Below, in pieces: positions 61,013-64,000 of a stretch of 64,000 nt of DNA. Source of the DNA: Artemisia argyi. Taxonomy: Eukaryota; Streptophyta; Magnoliopsida; Asterales; Asteraceae. The number at the start of each line of letters is the position of its first letter. Position 1 is the stretch's first letter. The stretch spans positions 164,236,333 through 164,300,332 of the forward strand of contig CM060681.1 of the NCBI GenBank assembly GCA_030686995.1. Reading direction: 5' to 3'. Below the pieces are notes generated by a model. The model saw only the letters and a program-made list of their open reading frames with translations, did no database searches and was not told where the DNA came from. The position numbers and the translations under genes were made by a program.

Positions 61013-62469
61013 CAATAAAAGTGTTTGGTAACTTAGCTTTTAAATGTATATAAGCTGTTAACAGTATTTTTATGTTTCAACAGCTCTAATATGTTTTAAA
61101 AGCTTCATGAATCAGCTTTTCATATTGGAGCTACTTGTTTAAAATAAAAGCTTGAAGTTGATGTATACAAACGGAGCTACTTGTTTTGGAAGAGATTATT
61201 TTTGTAATGAAAAGCTTACAGCTCCAAAAAAAGCTGCGTACCAAACAGGCCCTTAGTCTGTTTACAATTTGTTTATATCTTTTAATTTTTTTTATAACAC
61301 TATTTATACTTTACAATTTGTAAGAGTTATATTATTGTTTAGTAAATTGAAGCTATATTGGTTCGAACTACTTTTAACGTGTTTACACTATTTATACTTT
61401 GTAACATTTTTTATACTCCATCGAAGCTGTATTGGTTCGAACTAGTTGTAGTCTGTTACATTATACTTCAAAAAATCTGTAACAGTTTTATAAAATGGTC
61501 AGTAGCTTAAAGCTATTTAAATAGAAGCTGAATCCGTTCTTACTACTTGTAATGTGTTTATACTATTCATACTTTCAGTAAATCGAAGCTATATCGTTTG
61601 AACTACTTGCAGTCTGTTTATGCTATTGTTTGCTTAATAACTTTGTAACTTTTTTTATTATGTTATTATTTTAGTAAATCAAAGCTCTATCATTCGTAGT
61701 CTGTTTATACAATAAGATACTCGAGGATGTTGTAATACTTTTTAAAATAGTTTAGTAAATCAGAGCTATATCTGTTAAAAGTTAAAACTACTTGTAGTTG
61801 GTTTACAATATATATACTTAAACATTTATGTAACAGTTTTAATAAAAATTGCAGTAAATCGAAGCTATGTCGATTGGAACTAGTTTTAATCTGTTATCTG
61901 TGAACACTGTACTAACAATTTTGTAACATTATTTCAATGTTTTAAGTAATTCGAATATATATATACCGGGTCAAATGACTTGTAACGTTTTATTGATGTT
62001 TAGGAACTCGAAGATATGTCGCTTTTATTTGTTTATGTATTGTTTGCTTAATAATTATGTAATACTTTTTATTTTATTTTATTGTTATAATAGTAAATCA
62101 AAGCTGTATCGTTTCGATAAGGAAGGAAACCAGTGGAAAGAACGAGGTGCTGGTTCAGTTAAGTTGTTGAAGCATAAGGAGAGTGGTAAAGTGCGGTTAG
62201 TTATGCGTCAATCGAAAACGTTGAAGATCTGTGCTAATCATTTAGGTATTATGTGGTTTAATAGTTTTTATAACTGTTTTTCGTGAAGTGTGATTAGCTT
62301 GTGAGGTTATGTGACGAGATTTTGAATGTGTTGTTGTTTGTAGTGATATCAACCACAAATGTTCAGGAACATGCTGGTAATGATAAGTCATGTGTGTGGC
62401 ATGCTGCTGATTTTTCTGATGGTGAATTGAAGGATGAGCTGTTTTGTATTCGGTTTGGCTCCGTTGAAA
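60452..62469 (+). CDS. RANBP1: Ran-binding protein 1 (RanBP1), exons 1-3; 3' end not in window
   Basis: Cytosolic cofactor that binds Ran-GTP and helps RanGAP release it from export complexes. Exon 1 is 60452-60609 ([12 protein letters not shown], acidic, then [15 protein letters not shown]), donor GTAACT. Exon 2 is 62094-62245 ([48 protein letters not shown]), acceptor TAG, donor GTATTA. Exon 3 is 62344-62469 ([37 protein letters not shown]), acceptor TAG, donor GTAAGT. Splice phases join in frame (2, 1, 1). These are most of the Ran-binding domain as in plant RanBP1 proteins. The remaining part of the domain and the acidic C-terminal tail must lie beyond the window; I find no matching exon in 62470-64000. 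Intron 1 (1484 bp) carries a MITE. It appears functional. Confidence 0.93.
60892..61255. mobile_element. MITE-like element in RanBP1 intron 1
   Basis: The left end TAAGGTATGTTTGGCA and the reverse complement of the right end, TAAGGGCCTGTTTGGTAC, are imperfect inverted repeats. The interior is full of AGCTGTAAG/AGCTT motifs and has a T40 run (about 60973-61012). It has no coding capacity and leaves the splice sites untouched. Confidence 0.55.
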
Positions 62470-64000
62470 GTAAGTGGTTACGATTATTTAAACATTGTGT
62501 CTGTGTGTGTTTTTAGAGTTATAGACTCTTTTTGATAATATGTTAGAAGGATTTAGAATGTTATTAGTTTGAGTGTCGTGTTTGATTGGAATTGCTTTTT
62601 TTTTAAATTTAATATAGAATAGTTGGAGAGTTGGTTATTCTCATATTAAAGTTTTGTGAGTAAGAAATGTTGCCTGGCATAAAATGTTGTGTTTGCGCAT
62701 GATTGTTAGTAGATTATTTGAGGGCGAATGTATATGCAAAATGGGGGAGATGGCTTGATGCTGTGTTTCATTATATTTTACTCCAATCTTTGTTCATCAA
62801 AGTGTTTAGATTGAGATTTCTTATGGTCTTTGTGTTTATTAAGGCACGAATTGTGGTTACACATTTTCGTAATGGGATGCTATGGTAGTTTCTAGATTTT
62901 CCCTTGCTTTATATGTTTTCTTTTGGTTATTATGTGGTGTGCTCTCATTCTTGGACTAAGATGTGGGCATCTAATTCGTTAACAAGAGTTATTGTTTGAT
63001 CCATGAAGTAGTAACTTGAATACATTTTTTTCTTAATCCCATGGAGAATTGTAGTAATGGTCGTGAACTTGATTCACATGTGTTTATTAATGTTTTAATA
63101 GAAGAATGATCTGGGATTATAGCAAGGGCATGAAAGTTTGATAACTGACATTTTTTAAAGGTGCCTATCACTTTACTCATGTTTGGTGGAAGTCTCATAT
63201 TAATCTTCTGCTACAACCTGTAACAAAGACATGTGCATCAATTTCATGACTCTTCTTACAACACCTCTTGGATTTCTAAAAGACTATCACTTGCTTAATA
63301 CTTCTAAGGTTTCAACAACTACTCATGCTGAAAAACAAAGTTTTACAACTTGTCCAAACAATTGAGTTGATAATATAAAGTATTACATAAGGATCGTAAG
63401 CAGATAATATAAATACTTAATCTGGTTGATGATTTCCATGAAACGACGGAGTATTACAACTCTATATAAAACACTTTTGCGTCTACTTCTTTAATGTGTA
63501 TATCCAAAAGAATTGAGTTGATTATTTCCAGGAAATGATCACAGTACAGCATGATATACTAAGACTAGAAGAAACAAAAAAAAAAACAAACAAAATTTTT
63601 GATGAATAAAGTTGTAGGAACATATTTATACGCATGTATCATGCTTCCTCCCCTTTTGTGTAGTTTTGCCTGCAAAAAATGCAATTAACAATTACGCAAA
63701 GACATAACTGTATAAGTAACTATGACAAGGAATATCGATAACATCCTTTTTCTATGGAATGATTGGAATCTACCACTTTAGTGGGTTTTGTCAACCGGTG
63801 TTCCAATTTAGTTCTTATTTTCCTTTTCTCTAAAAGTATGGTGGACTTACTTGGATTTGTGCCTTGGGAAGCATTATGACTTACGTATGGCACTGATTAA
63901 GGGGCTATGGTTCTTTATGGCTACATTTGTTGAGCATAAAGGTCTAAAGTTTATCCAAGCTAGGGAGGAGGGGGCCTGGGGCATGGACTATATTGGCTAT
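62470..64000 (+). other. RanBP1 intron 3 or downstream; no other gene seen
   Basis: AT-rich sequence after the exon 3 donor with no recognisable exon, repeat family or RNA gene. Because the next RanBP1 exon is not found, the whole stretch is probably a long intron, perhaps enlarged by insertions. Confidence 0.5.

Noticed and set aside
62703..62888. 61-codon ORF after RanBP1 exon 3
   Set aside because: No similarity to the RanBP1 C-terminus and no splice signals in frame; taken as intron sequence.

Overview
The window is nuclear DNA of a flowering plant. It ends in the 5' part of a recognisable plant nuclear gene, RanBP1, with introns. About 56 kb of the rest is LTR retrotransposons. Their family mix (Athila-type Ty3/gypsy and Sirevirus-type Ty1/copia with a third ORF) suggests a eudicot, possibly Asteraceae; that is inference, because nothing here names the species.

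Layout. Positions 1-44290 are one four-level nest. The outermost element (Athila-A, minus strand) enters from beyond the left edge and ends with its 5' LTR at 40179-44290. A Sirevirus (Sire-1, plus, 2485-36190, target duplication CATAA) sits inside its reverse transcriptase. Inside the Sire-1 integrase lies a pol-less Athila-type element (NA, minus, 5861-30423, duplication AATAT). Inside the single NA gene lies a complete Athila (Athila-B, plus, 10814-25789, duplication GCTTC) with an uninterrupted 1941-residue gag-pol and two LTRs of nearly 4 kb that look almost identical. From 44291 to 45241 is host DNA with a G20 run and a microsatellite. A second Sirevirus (Sire-2, plus, 45242-57868, duplication AAATA) carries a very long third ORF. 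From 57874 to the right edge is host DNA with small MITE-like repeats, a 121-bp tandem duplication and RanBP1 exons 1-3.

How the parts relate. Athila-B has all enzymatic domains. NA has none, but shares with Athila-B the end of the coding region, the 3' untranslated layout, the polypurine tracts, the LTR tips and a striking array of four structured repeats, so it looks like a parasite of Athila-B-like elements. That array (21365-21774 in Athila-B, 8961-9361 in NA) is the most interesting signal here. Each unit has two stems plus a loop that is complementary to downstream sequence, and the pairing is kept while the bases change between units and between elements. In both Sireviruses the third ORF is preceded by promoter-like sequence, which suggests separate expression. 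The other coding regions (Athila-A, Sire-1, Sire-2) are broken by stops and frameshifts.
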